Assembly: GCA_027028725.1 (NCBI GenBank)
Contig: JALVIB010000087.1
Span: 1 to 19,895 of the forward strand
From: Candidatus Altimarinota bacterium
GTDB lineage: Bacteria; Patescibacteriota; Gracilibacteria; UBA4473
Direction of reading: 5' to 3'
DNA length: 19,895 nucleotides
A model generated the notes under the pieces. That model was not told the origin of the DNA. It ran no database searches and saw only the letters and a list, made by a program, of their open reading frames with translations. Positions 6,412-13,548 of the stretch are shown here, piece after piece. The position numbers and the translations under genes are program-made. Each line of letters opens with the position of its first letter. Position 1 is the first letter of the stretch.

Positions 6412-6972
6412 TTACTTAAAGGTTTTTACAACTTTAGCAGGAATAACATTTGCTATTCTGTTTTTATAAGAATCTGGTAATGGTTTTTTCCCCATCTGAA
6501 AAGACTTACTAAAAAAGTCTCCTCGCGTTTTTTTGGTTTTAGAAAGTAATTCTACTCTACCCAAAGTGTCTGATTCTGATTCCTGTACTACAAAAAATCT
6601 ATCTATATGTTCCCCTTCTTTTTTATCATCCTCATTATTCCCATTTTTATCATTAAATTCCTCAATATCTAAAATGGTAATATCATCTCCTGCTTTTTTG
6701 TCTTTCTGTGATTCAGGCAAATCAAGCCACTCCAAAACAGAAATAACTTTTTCTATATGATCAAGAGTAATTGTTTTTTGATACTCTACTAAAACACTAG
6801 ATGGACTCTTTTTATCAGGAAACTTTTTTTTATACCCATAAACAATTCCCAAAGCAGCTAATCCAACAATCGAAATTAGTTTTACTAATTGAACAGAAAT
6901 ATAAATATTCCCATTTTCCATTGTTATTTTAAATTTTTCGCGGGATTTTGATTCATTTAAATTATTTTTCAT
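6412..6972 (-). CDS. Hypothetical protein with one membrane helix, 186 residues
   Basis: No recognised family. Residues about 29-47 (LVKLISIVGLAALGIVYGY) form a single membrane segment followed by KKK, which by the positive-inside rule suggests the C-terminal part faces the cytoplasm. The middle (residues 100-125) is rich in Asp, Glu, Asn and Lys. The ATG at 6972 is preceded by TCCCGCGAAAAA, and an in-frame ATG at 6921 (MENGNIYISV) is an alternative start. The stretch between the two is partly made by another copy of the motif (SRE at 6936-6945), so the shorter form may be the ancestral one. First gene of the operon. Confidence 0.65.
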   Translation of the reverse strand: MKNNLNESKSREKFKITMENGNIYISVQLVKLISIVGLAALGIVYGYKKKFPDKKSPSSVLVEYQKTITLDHIEKVISVLEWLDLPESQKDKKAGDDITILDIEEFNDKNGNNEDDKKEGEHIDRFFVVQESESDTLGRVELLSKTKKTRGDFFSKSFQMGKKPLPDSYKNRIANVIPAKVVKTFK

Positions 6973-7001
6973 TTTTTCGCGGGATTATAAATCACTAAAA
7001 A

Positions 7002-7028
7002 TCTATACTTTGTAAACACCTTTGTCAA
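7002..7028 (-). promoter_or_regulatory. Promoter of the 6972-4072 operon
   Basis: On the minus strand TTGACA (7028-7023), a 15-base spacer and TATAGA (7007-7002), about 30 bases before the ATG at 6972. The spacer is short, but the -35 box is perfect. It is back to back with the RAYT promoter. Confidence 0.45.
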
Positions 7029-7054
7029 TACATACTCGTCAGGTACAAAAAATC

Positions 7055-7083
7055 TTGCTAAAACTCTTTCTAAAAGCTATAAT
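7055..7083 (+). promoter_or_regulatory. sigma70-type promoter of the RAYT gene
   Basis: TTGCTA (7055-7060), 17 bases, and a perfect TATAAT (7078-7083). The leader before the ATG at 7199 is about 110 bases and contains the palindrome at 7158-7177, which would form a strong hairpin in the transcript. Confidence 0.55.
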
Positions 7084-7157
7084 AAGATTGTCGTAAGTAT
7101 TTCGACAACACTTTTGCAAAAATCCCGCGAAATTTTTATACATTCTTTCTATAGAAA

Positions 7158-7181
7158 GCGCGGTCACGTGACCGCGCCTAC
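7158..7181 (-). repeat. GTAG-REP palindrome A, upstream of the transposase
   Basis: GCGCGGTCAC-GTGACCGCGC (7158-7177) is a perfect 20-base palindrome. On the minus strand it is preceded by GTAG (7181-7178), the foot tetranucleotide known from REP elements handled by TnpA-REP proteins. Confidence 0.85.
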
Positions 7182-7198
7182 AAGTCAAATCAAATAAA

Positions 7199-7765
7199 AT
7201 GACATACAAAAATTCCCAAAAACGATATTACGACTCAAGTTACGTTTATTTCATAACTGTAAATACTAAAAATAAACAGTCGTTTTTTCGCGAAAAAATT
7301 TGGTGTGATTTATGGATTGAAGAATTAAAAATACTCAAAGAATTAAAACCTTTTAAATTATTTGGATTTTGTTTGAATTACGATCATTTTCATATGTTAT
7401 TGAGATGTGACGAGAAAAACAACATAAGCCAAATAATTAAGTTTTTTAAAGAAAATTTTTCGCGAGATGCCAATAAGATAATTCGACAAACAATCGTAAG
7501 CGCGACGGCGCCGTCGCGCCTGCAAATGAACAATATTGTAAAAATTTTACAAAAAAGATTTTATAAAAAATTTATCAAAAAGAACAATCATCCTGTGTTC
7601 CTAAAATTCTCCTGGCAAAAATCTTTTTATGATCATGTTATACGAAACGAAAAAGACTTAGAAGAACATTACAATTATTGTGTTTACAATTTCCAAAAAC
7701 ACGACTTGCCTGAAAATTGGCGATATACTTCCTTAAATTATCCCGAATTAATAGATAGTTTTTGA
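7199..7765 (+). CDS. REP-associated tyrosine transposase (RAYT, TnpA-REP, IS200-like Y1)
   Basis: A 188-residue Y1-HUH-type protein. YVYFITVNTKNKQSFF is the first strand, LNYDHFHMLLRC carries the HFH form of the metal-binding HUH motif (63-65), and WQKSFYDHVIRNEKDLEEHYNYCVYNF carries the likely nucleophile Tyr (144). Such proteins cut and rejoin single-stranded REP DNA next to a GTAG foot. The gene is flanked by two GTAG-REPs and has a third inside (7500-7523), which encodes VSATAPSRL at residues 100-108 between two helices; this insertion preserves the frame. It overlaps the open frame leading into the TrmB-like gene. ATG at 7199 follows an AT-rich lead without Shine-Dalgarno. Confidence 0.92.
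   Translation: MTYKNSQKRYYDSSYVYFITVNTKNKQSFFREKIWCDLWIEELKILKELKPFKLFGFCLNYDHFHMLLRCDEKNNISQIIKFFKENFSRDANKIIRQTIVSATAPSRLQMNNIVKILQKRFYKKFIKKNNHPVFLKFSWQKSFYDHVIRNEKDLEEHYNYCVYNFQKHDLPENWRYTSLNYPELIDSF
7500..7523 (-). repeat. REP palindrome B, inside the transposase gene
   Basis: GCGCGACGGC-GCCGTCGCGC (7500-7519), a perfect 20-base palindrome; the minus-strand foot is GCAG (7523-7520), one base from GTAG. With flanking bases it shares 29 identical bases with copy C, including ATCGTAA on the left, so the two are recent copies. Confidence 0.85.
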
Positions 7766-7787
7766 TATTCACAGATCATCATCGTAA

Positions 7788-7811
7788 GCGCGACGGCGCC
7801 GTCGCGCCTAC
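7788..7811 (-). repeat. GTAG-REP palindrome C, downstream of the transposase
   Basis: The same 20-base palindrome as copy B at 7788-7807, with minus-strand foot GTAG (7811-7808). It lies between the transposase stop and the TrmB-like start. Confidence 0.85.
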
Positions 7812-7845
7812 CAATAAAGAAAACACTCTTACTAACCAATACCAA

Positions 7846-8604
7846 ATGCTCGAAAAAACTCTCCAAAAAATCGGACTCAACAAAAAAGAAATCAAAATTT
7901 ATCTCGCGAGTTTAAGTTTCGGATCACAGCCGGCTTCGGTTATCGCGAAAAACACGGGGATTGCGCGCCCGACGGTTTACGATATTTTCAAAAATCTGAT
8001 TAAAAAAGGACTTGCCAGCAAAACCGAAAAATTTGGGGCAACTTATTTCCAAGTTTTGCCTCCGGAAAACCTTATTCGGTATCTAGAACGCGAATACGAA
8101 AAAATTTCGCGGGATTTTCAGCAACAAAAAACCGAAATTCAAGATTTGTTGCCTGCGTTAAAGTCTTTGCAAAACCCTTTGAGTTCCAAGCCAAAAGTGA
8201 AGTTCTTTGAAGGCGAAAAAGGTGTCATGGAAGCGTATGAAGACACACTAAAATCCCGCGAAAATATCCGTGCTTACGCTAATGTGGAGGAAATGTATAA
8301 AGGTTTACCGAAATTTTTCCCCGACTATTTCCGTCGTCGAACCGAAGCGGGAATTTTTATCAATACCATTTGCCCCGATAATCCGAAATCTATTGAACGA
8401 AAATCTTTTGATGCTGTAGAATCCCGCGAAATTAGACTAATTGATAAAGAAAAATACGAATTTTCCCCCGAAGTAAATATTTATGACAACAAAGTAATGA
8501 TTGCTTCGTGGCGCGAAAAAATGGCACTGCTCATCGAATCCGAAGAAATCGCGGATTTCCATAAAAAAATGTTTGATTTGCTGTGGAGTTTTTTGAAAAA
8601 GTAA
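7846..8604 (+). CDS. TrmB-like transcriptional regulator
   Basis: A 252-residue protein from the ATG at 7846. Residues 1-70 are a winged helix-turn-helix of TrmB type: LQKIGLNKKEIKIYLASLSFGSQPASVIAKNTGIARPTVYDIFKNLIKKGL then the wing. Residues 75-110 are a helical linker or coiled coil, and 115-250 resemble the TrmB C-terminal domain (KVKFFEGEKGVMEAYEDTL). In archaea TrmB proteins sense sugars; CPR bacteria carry many of unknown ligand. The frame is open back to 7762, but those 28 residues are translated REP sequence, so the later ATG is preferred. Three copies of the 10-mer lie within the gene (8105, 8254, 8422), all in frame. It faces greA tail to tail. Confidence 0.85.
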   Translation: MLEKTLQKIGLNKKEIKIYLASLSFGSQPASVIAKNTGIARPTVYDIFKNLIKKGLASKTEKFGATYFQVLPPENLIRYLEREYEKISRDFQQQKTEIQDLLPALKSLQNPLSSKPKVKFFEGEKGVMEAYEDTLKSRENIRAYANVEEMYKGLPKFFPDYFRRRTEAGIFINTICPDNPKSIERKSFDAVESREIRLIDKEKYEFSPEVNIYDNKVMIASWREKMALLIESEEIADFHKKMFDLLWSFLKK

Positions 8605-8625
8605 AAATCCCGCGAAATTTACAGT

Positions 8626-8655
8626 CCCCCTTATAAGGGGGAAGCAGGGGGTTAA
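8626..8655. repeat. Palindrome CCCCCTTATAAGGGGG with AGCAGGGGG tail
   Basis: A perfect 16-base palindrome (8626-8641) followed by AAGCAGGGGGTTAA. Its reverse complement matches the layout of the copies in the Cys-rich gene (TTAACCCCCT, spacer, CCCCCTTAT.AGGGGG). It lies in the convergent spacer 8605-8762, may double as a terminator, and the rest of that spacer is AT-rich without a gene. Confidence 0.7.
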
Positions 8656-8762
8656 TTTAAAAATTATTTTGTTTTTGAAGAAAAAAACTTGAAGCTTTTT
8701 ATCTCTTCGACTTTTTAGCTTTTGAGCTGTTCTAAATTATTAACTTTTAACTATTAACTTCC

Positions 8763-9242
8763 CTACTTTACCTCCAAAATTTCGTATTCAAAAACTCCGC
8801 CCGGTGCTTGAACCTTAACTTTGTCGCCTTTTTTCTTACCCAAAATCGCTTCTCCAACCGGTGATTCGTTAGAAATTTTGTGAGCCAAAGAATCCGCTTC
8901 TGTTGAACCAACAATTACAAATTCGTGTTTATATGTTCCCTGTTTCAAAACAACTTTCGATCCAATTTGCACTACATCTCCTTGTTTTTTCTCTTTCACA
9001 ACTTTGGCATTACGGATTTGTTCTTCCAAAATCGCAATTCGTTGCTCAATAAACGCCTGTTGATTTTTGGCCTCATCGTATTCCGCATTTTCCGAAAGGT
9101 CTCCGTAAGCAATCGCTTCTTTCAATCTTTTCGCGACTTCCTTTCGACCACGATCTTGCAAATCTGCTAGCTCATCTTTTAATTTTTGAAGTCCTTTTTC
9201 AGTCAATAGAATTTGTTTGCTGTCGTCTGTTTTTTTTGCCAT
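8763..9242 (-). CDS. greA: Transcription elongation factor GreA
   Basis: 159 residues from the ATG at 9242, the usual GreA length. The N-terminal antiparallel coiled coil carries the acidic tip YGDLSENAEYDEAK (46-59), which enters the RNA polymerase secondary channel and stimulates transcript cleavage. The C-terminal FKBP-like domain includes NESPVGEAILGKKKGDKVKV. The frame is open up to 9311, but that extension translates a 10-mer copy (9285-9294) and the promoter, so 9242 is the start. It follows rpoD by 99 bases, with its own promoter candidate in that gap. Confidence 0.95.
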   Translation of the reverse strand: MAKKTDDSKQILLTEKGLQKLKDELADLQDRGRKEVAKRLKEAIAYGDLSENAEYDEAKNQQAFIEQRIAILEEQIRNAKVVKEKKQGDVVQIGSKVVLKQGTYKHEFVIVGSTEADSLAHKISNESPVGEAILGKKKGDKVKVQAPGGVFEYEILEVK

Positions 9243-9294
9243 TTTATAAGGTTTTAAGAGTATTTTCCCCCAAAATTTTGAAAATTTCGCGGGA

Positions 9295-9322
9295 ATTTTA
9301 TTTTTTTGCATTAAAAAATCAA
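9295..9322 (-). promoter_or_regulatory. Candidate promoter of greA
   Basis: On the minus strand TTGATT (9322-9317), 16 bases, TAAAAT (9300-9295), located in the rpoD-greA gap about 50 bases before the ATG. The AT-rich background makes such matches easier to find by chance. Confidence 0.4.
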
Positions 9323-9341
9323 GGTCAACAAAATTAAAAGG

Positions 9342-10727
9342 TTAAGATTCAATTTTAATCGCCATCGGATGAGCGCGAAGTTTTTCCAAAACTTTTCCCT
9401 CAATCTGTCGGATTCGTTCCCGCGTCACATTGAAGTGTTTTCCAACTTCTTCCAGAGTATGCGGAATTCCGTCTTCTAGGCCAAACCGCATTTTGATAAT
9501 TTTCTGTTCTCGTGCAGAAAGGTATTCCAGCAATTCCTCAATATTTTCTTTAATCAACTGCTGATGAGTTGTTTCAAAAGGCGACAAAGTCTTTTCGTCT
9601 TCGATAAAATCTGATAATTTCGAATCTTCTTCTGTCCCTACTGGCGCTTCGAGTGAAACAATTTCCTGCGAAATTTTCATAATGTAGTTCACCTTTTTCA
9701 AATCCAGTCCCATTTCCACACCGATTTCTTCGGGAAGCGGATCTCGCCCAAGTTCTTGTTGTAAACGCCGTTGTGTATAACGAAGTTTATTAATGGTTTC
9801 CACCATATGCACTGGAATTCGAATAGTTCTGGCCTGATCAGCGATTGCCCGCGTAATTGCTTGTCGAATCCACCAAGTCGCGTAAGTTGAAAATTTGAAT
9901 CCTTTGCGGTAATCAAATTTTTCCACCGCTCGTAACAACCCCAGATTTCCTTCCTGCATCAAATCCAAGAACGGCAAACCTCGTCCGATATATCTTTTGG
10001 CAATAGACACCACCAGTCGTAAATTTGATTCTGCTAAATGTTGTTTCGCGGACAAATCCCCTTTTTCGATTCTTTTCGCCAGTGCAACTTCTTCCTCAGC
10101 GGTCAAAAGGGCAACTCGCCCGATTTCGTTCAAATACATTCGCACGGAGTCGTTGGAAATTTCTGATAAATCAACTGATTTCGGTTCAGTTTTTTCCGCG
10201 ACTTCTTTGCCGTCGTCTTCTTCTAAATCCTCACCAACTTGCACATGCAACTCAATTGCTTCGGCTTCCGCTTCTTTTTTGGCTTTTTCGCGCCAAATTT
10301 TTTCTTCGCGGGCTTCGATAACTTCTACTCCAAGTTCAAGCAAAAGTTCGTAAAGTTCGTCCAACTGATCAAGGTTTTCCTCGATTTCCGGCACAACTTT
10401 GAATAATTCTTGCTCGGTTACGAATTTTAGTTCGCGACCTTTTTTAATAAGTTGCTGAATTTCCGGCGGAAATGCGTTTATTTTTCGCTGAATTCGCGGA
10501 GGAAGTGTCGGAGTTGTTGAAGATTTCTCAGGCACAACTTTTTTCGCGGATTTTTTGGCAACCGGCTTCTTTGTGGTAGAAGCTTTTTTTGTTGCGGATT
10601 TTTTCGCCACCGCCTTGCGGGGCGCAGCGAGATTTTTTTTCTGTGAAGAAGTTTTGGTTGTTTTTTTAGTTTCTTTTTCTTTGGCAACTTTTTTCGTTGC
10701 TTTAGTTGTTTTCTTTTTTTCTGCCAT
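9342..10727 (-). CDS. rpoD: Primary sigma factor RpoD (sigma70)
   Basis: 461 residues. Region 1.1-like about 80-140; region 1.2 SVRMYLNEIGRVALLT (194-209); region 2 about 230-300, with NLRLVVSIAKRYIGRGLPFLDLMQEGNLGL and TYATWWIRQAITRAI (melting and -10 recognition); region 3 about 305-380; region 4.2 helix-turn-helix TLEEVGKHFNVTRERIRQIEGKVLEKLR (424-451) for the -35. The full set marks the housekeeping factor, consistent with TTGACA/TATAAT-like promoters across the window. Residues 1-75 are an unusual Lys/Ala/Thr-rich leader containing AAPRKAVA (34-41) from a 21-nt repeat (10607-10627). No exact 10-mer copy lies in this gene. Only 11 bases separate it from the pheS stop, suggesting a pheS-rpoD transcript. 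Confidence 0.97.
   Translation of the reverse strand: MAEKKKTTKATKKVAKEKETKKTTKTSSQKKNLAAPRKAVAKKSATKKASTTKKPVAKKSAKKVVPEKSSTTPTLPPRIQRKINAFPPEIQQLIKKGRELKFVTEQELFKVVPEIEENLDQLDELYELLLELGVEVIEAREEKIWREKAKKEAEAEAIELHVQVGEDLEEDDGKEVAEKTEPKSVDLSEISNDSVRMYLNEIGRVALLTAEEEVALAKRIEKGDLSAKQHLAESNLRLVVSIAKRYIGRGLPFLDLMQEGNLGLLRAVEKFDYRKGFKFSTYATWWIRQAITRAIADQARTIRIPVHMVETINKLRYTQRRLQQELGRDPLPEEIGVEMGLDLKKVNYIMKISQEIVSLEAPVGTEEDSKLSDFIEDEKTLSPFETTHQQLIKENIEELLEYLSAREQKIIKMRFGLEDGIPHTLEEVGKHFNVTRERIRQIEGKVLEKLRAHPMAIKIES
10607..10627 (-). repeat. 21-nt nested repeat, copy 3 (in rpoD)
   Basis: Flanks TTTTTTCG and CGAGATTTT; removal gives TTTCGCGAGA, one base from the 10-mer. It adds seven codons in frame to the basic leader of RpoD. 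Confidence 0.85.
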
Positions 10728-10738
10728 TTAGTAAGTGT

Positions 10739-11785
10739 TTAAAATTGAGATAAAAAATCTATTTTTTGTGAAGAAAGATGGCGAATATCATCAATTCCAA
10801 ATTTCATCATCGCCAAGCGTGTTAATCCGAATCCGAAGGCAAAACCTGAAAATTTCGCGGGATTTATATTACAATTTTTGAGAACATTGGGATGAACCAT
10901 TCCGGCACCCATAAATTCTATCCAACCCGTGTTTTTACAAGTTTTACATCCTTTTCCTTCGCAAAGAGTACAAGAAAAATCTACTTCAAATCCCGGTTCC
11001 ACAAACGGGAAAAACCCTGGGCGTAGGCGTACTTTCACTTTTTTCGCGAAAATTTCGGATAACATTGTTTCAATCGTCCCTTTCAAGTGAGACAAGGAAA
11101 TGCCTTCGTCCACCAACAGTCCTTCGACTTGGTAAAAGACATTTCCATGGCTCGCATCAAGGTCTTCATTACGAAAAACTCGTCCCGGCGCAATCAAACG
11201 AATCGGCGCACCGTGTTTGAGCATTTTGCGAATTTGCACATCGGAAGTTTGCGTGCGCAAAACATAATTTTTATGTGAATCTGAATTTTCCCGCGAAATC
11301 CAAAAAGTGTCCTGCATATCGCGCGCGGGATGATGCGCCGGAATATTGAGCGCGTCAAAATTATTCCATTCAGTTTCAATTTCTGGTCCGTCAGCAATTT
11401 CAAACCCCATGGAAGTAAAAACTTCCTCAACTTTTTGTTGAATTTGCGAAATCGGGTGCAAAGTTCCTTTTTTTCGCGGGATTTCTTTGGTCACATCCAG
11501 CCACTCGCCAGCTAGTTTTTGGGCTAATTCTTGTTGAGAAAACTCTTCTTTTTTCGCGGAAATAAAAGTCGTTAATTCTTGGCGAAGTTTCCCGACTTGT
11601 TGTCCGATTTCTTTTTTTTCTTCAGCGGGCAGATTTTTTAAATCCCGCGAAATTTTGGCTAACTCACTTTTTTTACCCAAAAATTCTTTTTCAAATTCTA
11701 ATAATCCCGCGAAATTATTCACAGAATTCATTTTATCCTGCGCTTTTTTAGACAAATCTGAAAGTTGAGAAACTACAGTTTTCAC
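10739..11785 (-). CDS. pheS: Phenylalanyl-tRNA synthetase alpha subunit
   Basis: 348 residues if started at GTG 11785. Residues 1-90 are the tRNA-binding coiled coil (..FEKEFLGKKSELAKI, matching the family's 'YLGKKG'). The catalytic core includes FDALNIPAHHPARDMQDTFW, RVFRNEDLDASHGNVFYQVEGLLVDEG (motif 2) and FAFGFGLTRLAMMKFGIDDIRHL (motif 3). A CTLCEGKGCKTC knuckle precedes NTGWIEFMGAGMVHPNVL, as in many bacterial PheS. The GTG start is chosen because SQLSDLSKKAQDKMNSV then aligns end to end with E. coli PheS; the open frame up to 11893 is not PheS-like and crosses the neighbouring promoter. ATG 11731 is a shorter alternative. pheT is not adjacent. Five 10-mer copies lie within it. Confidence 0.93.
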   Translation of the reverse strand: MKTVVSQLSDLSKKAQDKMNSVNNFAGLLEFEKEFLGKKSELAKISRDLKNLPAEEKKEIGQQVGKLRQELTTFISAKKEEFSQQELAQKLAGEWLDVTKEIPRKKGTLHPISQIQQKVEEVFTSMGFEIADGPEIETEWNNFDALNIPAHHPARDMQDTFWISRENSDSHKNYVLRTQTSDVQIRKMLKHGAPIRLIAPGRVFRNEDLDASHGNVFYQVEGLLVDEGISLSHLKGTIETMLSEIFAKKVKVRLRPGFFPFVEPGFEVDFSCTLCEGKGCKTCKNTGWIEFMGAGMVHPNVLKNCNINPAKFSGFAFGFGLTRLAMMKFGIDDIRHLSSQKIDFLSQF

Positions 11786-11805
11786 AGAAAAAGGGGATAA
11801 TTTAT

Positions 11806-11834
11806 TTGATTTAGCAGAAAAAATCCTGTACAAT
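11806..11834 (+). promoter_or_regulatory. sigma70-type promoter of the acidic protein gene
   Basis: TTGATT (11806-11811), 17 bases, TACAAT (11829-11834); the ATG at 11894 is 59 bases beyond. A minus-strand TTGACT (11860-11855) may serve pheS, but no good -10 box follows it. Confidence 0.5.
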
Positions 11835-11893
11835 GTGTAGAAATTTGCATTAAAAGTCAAATTTTTATACCACATTTTTTCACACAAAAACAA

Positions 11894-13486
11894 ATGGTAA
11901 ACTTCAACTTCGGTCTCGGCGGATTAATGGGAGACGACAAAAAAAAGGACGACAACGCTAATCCAGTTGACGATAACGCAACAGCGCAAGATGACTCAAC
12001 TCAACCTGACACTTCACAACAAGATACTGCACAACAAGATGCGGTAGTTTCAGCTGACGAAACACTAACTGAACCAGTCGCCGAAACTTCGGCGGAAGAA
12101 AGCGCGGAAAATTCGGCAGACGAAAATCCCGCTGCGCCCCGCAAGGCGGTGGCGAATTTTGATTCTACTGATGAATCAACCGGTGAAGTTGCGGAAGAAA
12201 CTGCTACAGAAGAAACACCTGCTAAGGAAGAAGGTGCCAACGAACCGGTTTTTGACACTGGGGAAACTGCCAGCGAAGAAACAGCTGAAGCAAACCCTTT
12301 TGCTACTGATACACCAGTTGCCGAAGAAGCTACTACGGAAACTAGCGGAATTACAAATCAAGCTGACGAAGAATCTTGGCTAAATAATGATGATTCATCT
12401 GAACCGGTTTCGCTAGACGCGGAAACTCCGGCAATGCCAACTTTTGGGCAACCAACTGACGAAACCCCTGCGGAAAGCAGTGAAGAAGCGGTCAGTGACG
12501 AAGCCACTGCCGAAACTAGTGAAACTGCTGATACACCGGCAATGCCGGACTTTACTCCGGCTCCAGCGGCAGTTGAAGAGCCAACTGAAACAATGGAAGC
12601 GGAAAATACTGTGGACGAAAATCCCGCGAAAAATGAGGAAAATCCGTTCCCGGAACCAGCTGTTCCGGTTGTGGAAGGAAATTCCACTGAGCCAACTGCT
12701 CCAGCTTCAAATGAACCTTTTATTCCGGCTGTTCCAAAAGCTCAAACTAGTATTTTGGAAACACCAGCGGTAGAAAACAAAGAAGAAGCAAAAGAAGAAT
12801 CAGCTTTGCCGGAAATCCCAACTTTTGGGCAACCGGCTGATGAAACACCTGTGAAAACTACAGACGAAAATCCCGCTGCGCCCCGCAAGGCGGTGGCGAA
12901 TTTAGCGGAAACAACTGAAACTCCTGCCCCAAAAGTTCCTGATTTCTTGAGCGGAGCAAACAATGATACCGCGGAAAGCTCTACTAATGATTTATTTGCA
13001 ACAACCGATGAGCCAGTTGCTGAGGAAAACCCTCTTGCACCAGCTCCAATGGCTACCATCGGAGAAGTTGAAGCAACTTCACCCGCAGAAACTTTATCAG
13101 ACGAAGATTTTGGATTAACCGAAACTGCAGAAAATGATTTGGGAGTAAACACTTCTCAAGATGATACACAAGGCGACGACGATGATGCTCAAAGTTTCGC
13201 GGAAAAAATGACTAAAAATCCGGTGGCAACTTTGGAAGAATTCAAAAAAAGCATTACCAAATTTGCAGAAGAACACAATTCCAAAATCGAAGAATACAAC
13301 CAACAAATTGCGGAATTAAAAGCCAAAATTCGCGAAGAAAAACACATTTTGCGAGAAGAACAGAAAAAATCCGCGAAAATTTTGGAAGATTTAAATAATT
13401 TGGTGGCAAATTTTTCCCAAACTAAACCAATTAAAAAAAAAGCCCCAAAAAAGGTAAATAATCACAAATTTACTGCCAAAAAATAG
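11894..13486 (+). CDS. Acidic low-complexity protein with C-terminal coiled coil
   Basis: 530 residues, no recognised family. About residues 14-440 are low complexity, rich in Glu, Asp, Ala, Thr, Pro and Ser, with loose repeats such as ETPAMPTFGQPTDETPAE (177-194) and LPEIPTFGQPADETPV (305-320). Residues 445-505 are a predicted coiled coil (EEFKKSITKFAEEHNSKIEEYNQQIAELKAKIREEKH..). The last 25 are very basic (KPIKKKAPKK..). There is no signal peptide or membrane helix, so it is probably cytoplasmic. A long disordered acidic arm plus coiled coil and basic end could bridge proteins and nucleic acid; that is inference. Two 21-nt repeats encode AAPRKAVA at 80-87 and 328-335, and an empty site gives DENPAKN at 241-247. 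Single gene with its own promoter. Confidence 0.85.
   Translation: MVNFNFGLGGLMGDDKKKDDNANPVDDNATAQDDSTQPDTSQQDTAQQDAVVSADETLTEPVAETSAEESAENSADENPAAPRKAVANFDSTDESTGEVAEETATEETPAKEEGANEPVFDTGETASEETAEANPFATDTPVAEEATTETSGITNQADEESWLNNDDSSEPVSLDAETPAMPTFGQPTDETPAESSEEAVSDEATAETSETADTPAMPDFTPAPAAVEEPTETMEAENTVDENPAKNEENPFPEPAVPVVEGNSTEPTAPASNEPFIPAVPKAQTSILETPAVENKEEAKEESALPEIPTFGQPADETPVKTTDENPAAPRKAVANLAETTETPAPKVPDFLSGANNDTAESSTNDLFATTDEPVAEENPLAPAPMATIGEVEATSPAETLSDEDFGLTETAENDLGVNTSQDDTQGDDDDAQSFAEKMTKNPVATLEEFKKSITKFAEEHNSKIEEYNQQIAELKAKIREEKHILREEQKKSAKILEDLNNLVANFSQTKPIKKKAPKKVNNHKFTAKK
12132..12152 (+). repeat. 21-nt nested repeat, copy 4
   Basis: Left flank GACGAAAATCCCG, right flank CGAATTTT; removal gives AATCCCGCGAATTTT. 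Codes within DENPAAPRKAVANF. Confidence 0.9.
12876..12896 (+). repeat. 21-nt nested repeat, copy 5
   Basis: Identical to copy 4, with the same left flank GACGAAAATCCCG and right flank CGAATTTA. Codes within DENPAAPRKAVANL. Confidence 0.9.
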
Positions 13487-13518
13487 GATAAAATTCATCT
13501 TAACTTATATAAAATCCT

Positions 13519-13548
13519 GTCCCGAGTACTCGGGACTAGGAGAGGGAG
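13519..13548. repeat. Palindrome GTCCCGAGTACTCGGGAC plus CTCCCTCTCC arm; probable terminator
   Basis: A perfect 18-base palindrome (13519-13536) followed by TAGGAGAGGGAG. The minus strand matches 3980-4008 over 29 bases. It lies between convergent genes, and its CTA (13536-13538) supplies the stop codon of pyrC. It may work as a transcription terminator for both neighbours, though no long T-run follows. Confidence 0.75.

Noticed and set aside
12001..13306. Several antisense ORFs opposite the acidic protein gene
   Set aside because: They are Ser/Val- or Phe-rich shadows of the low-complexity coding strand, with no family features.
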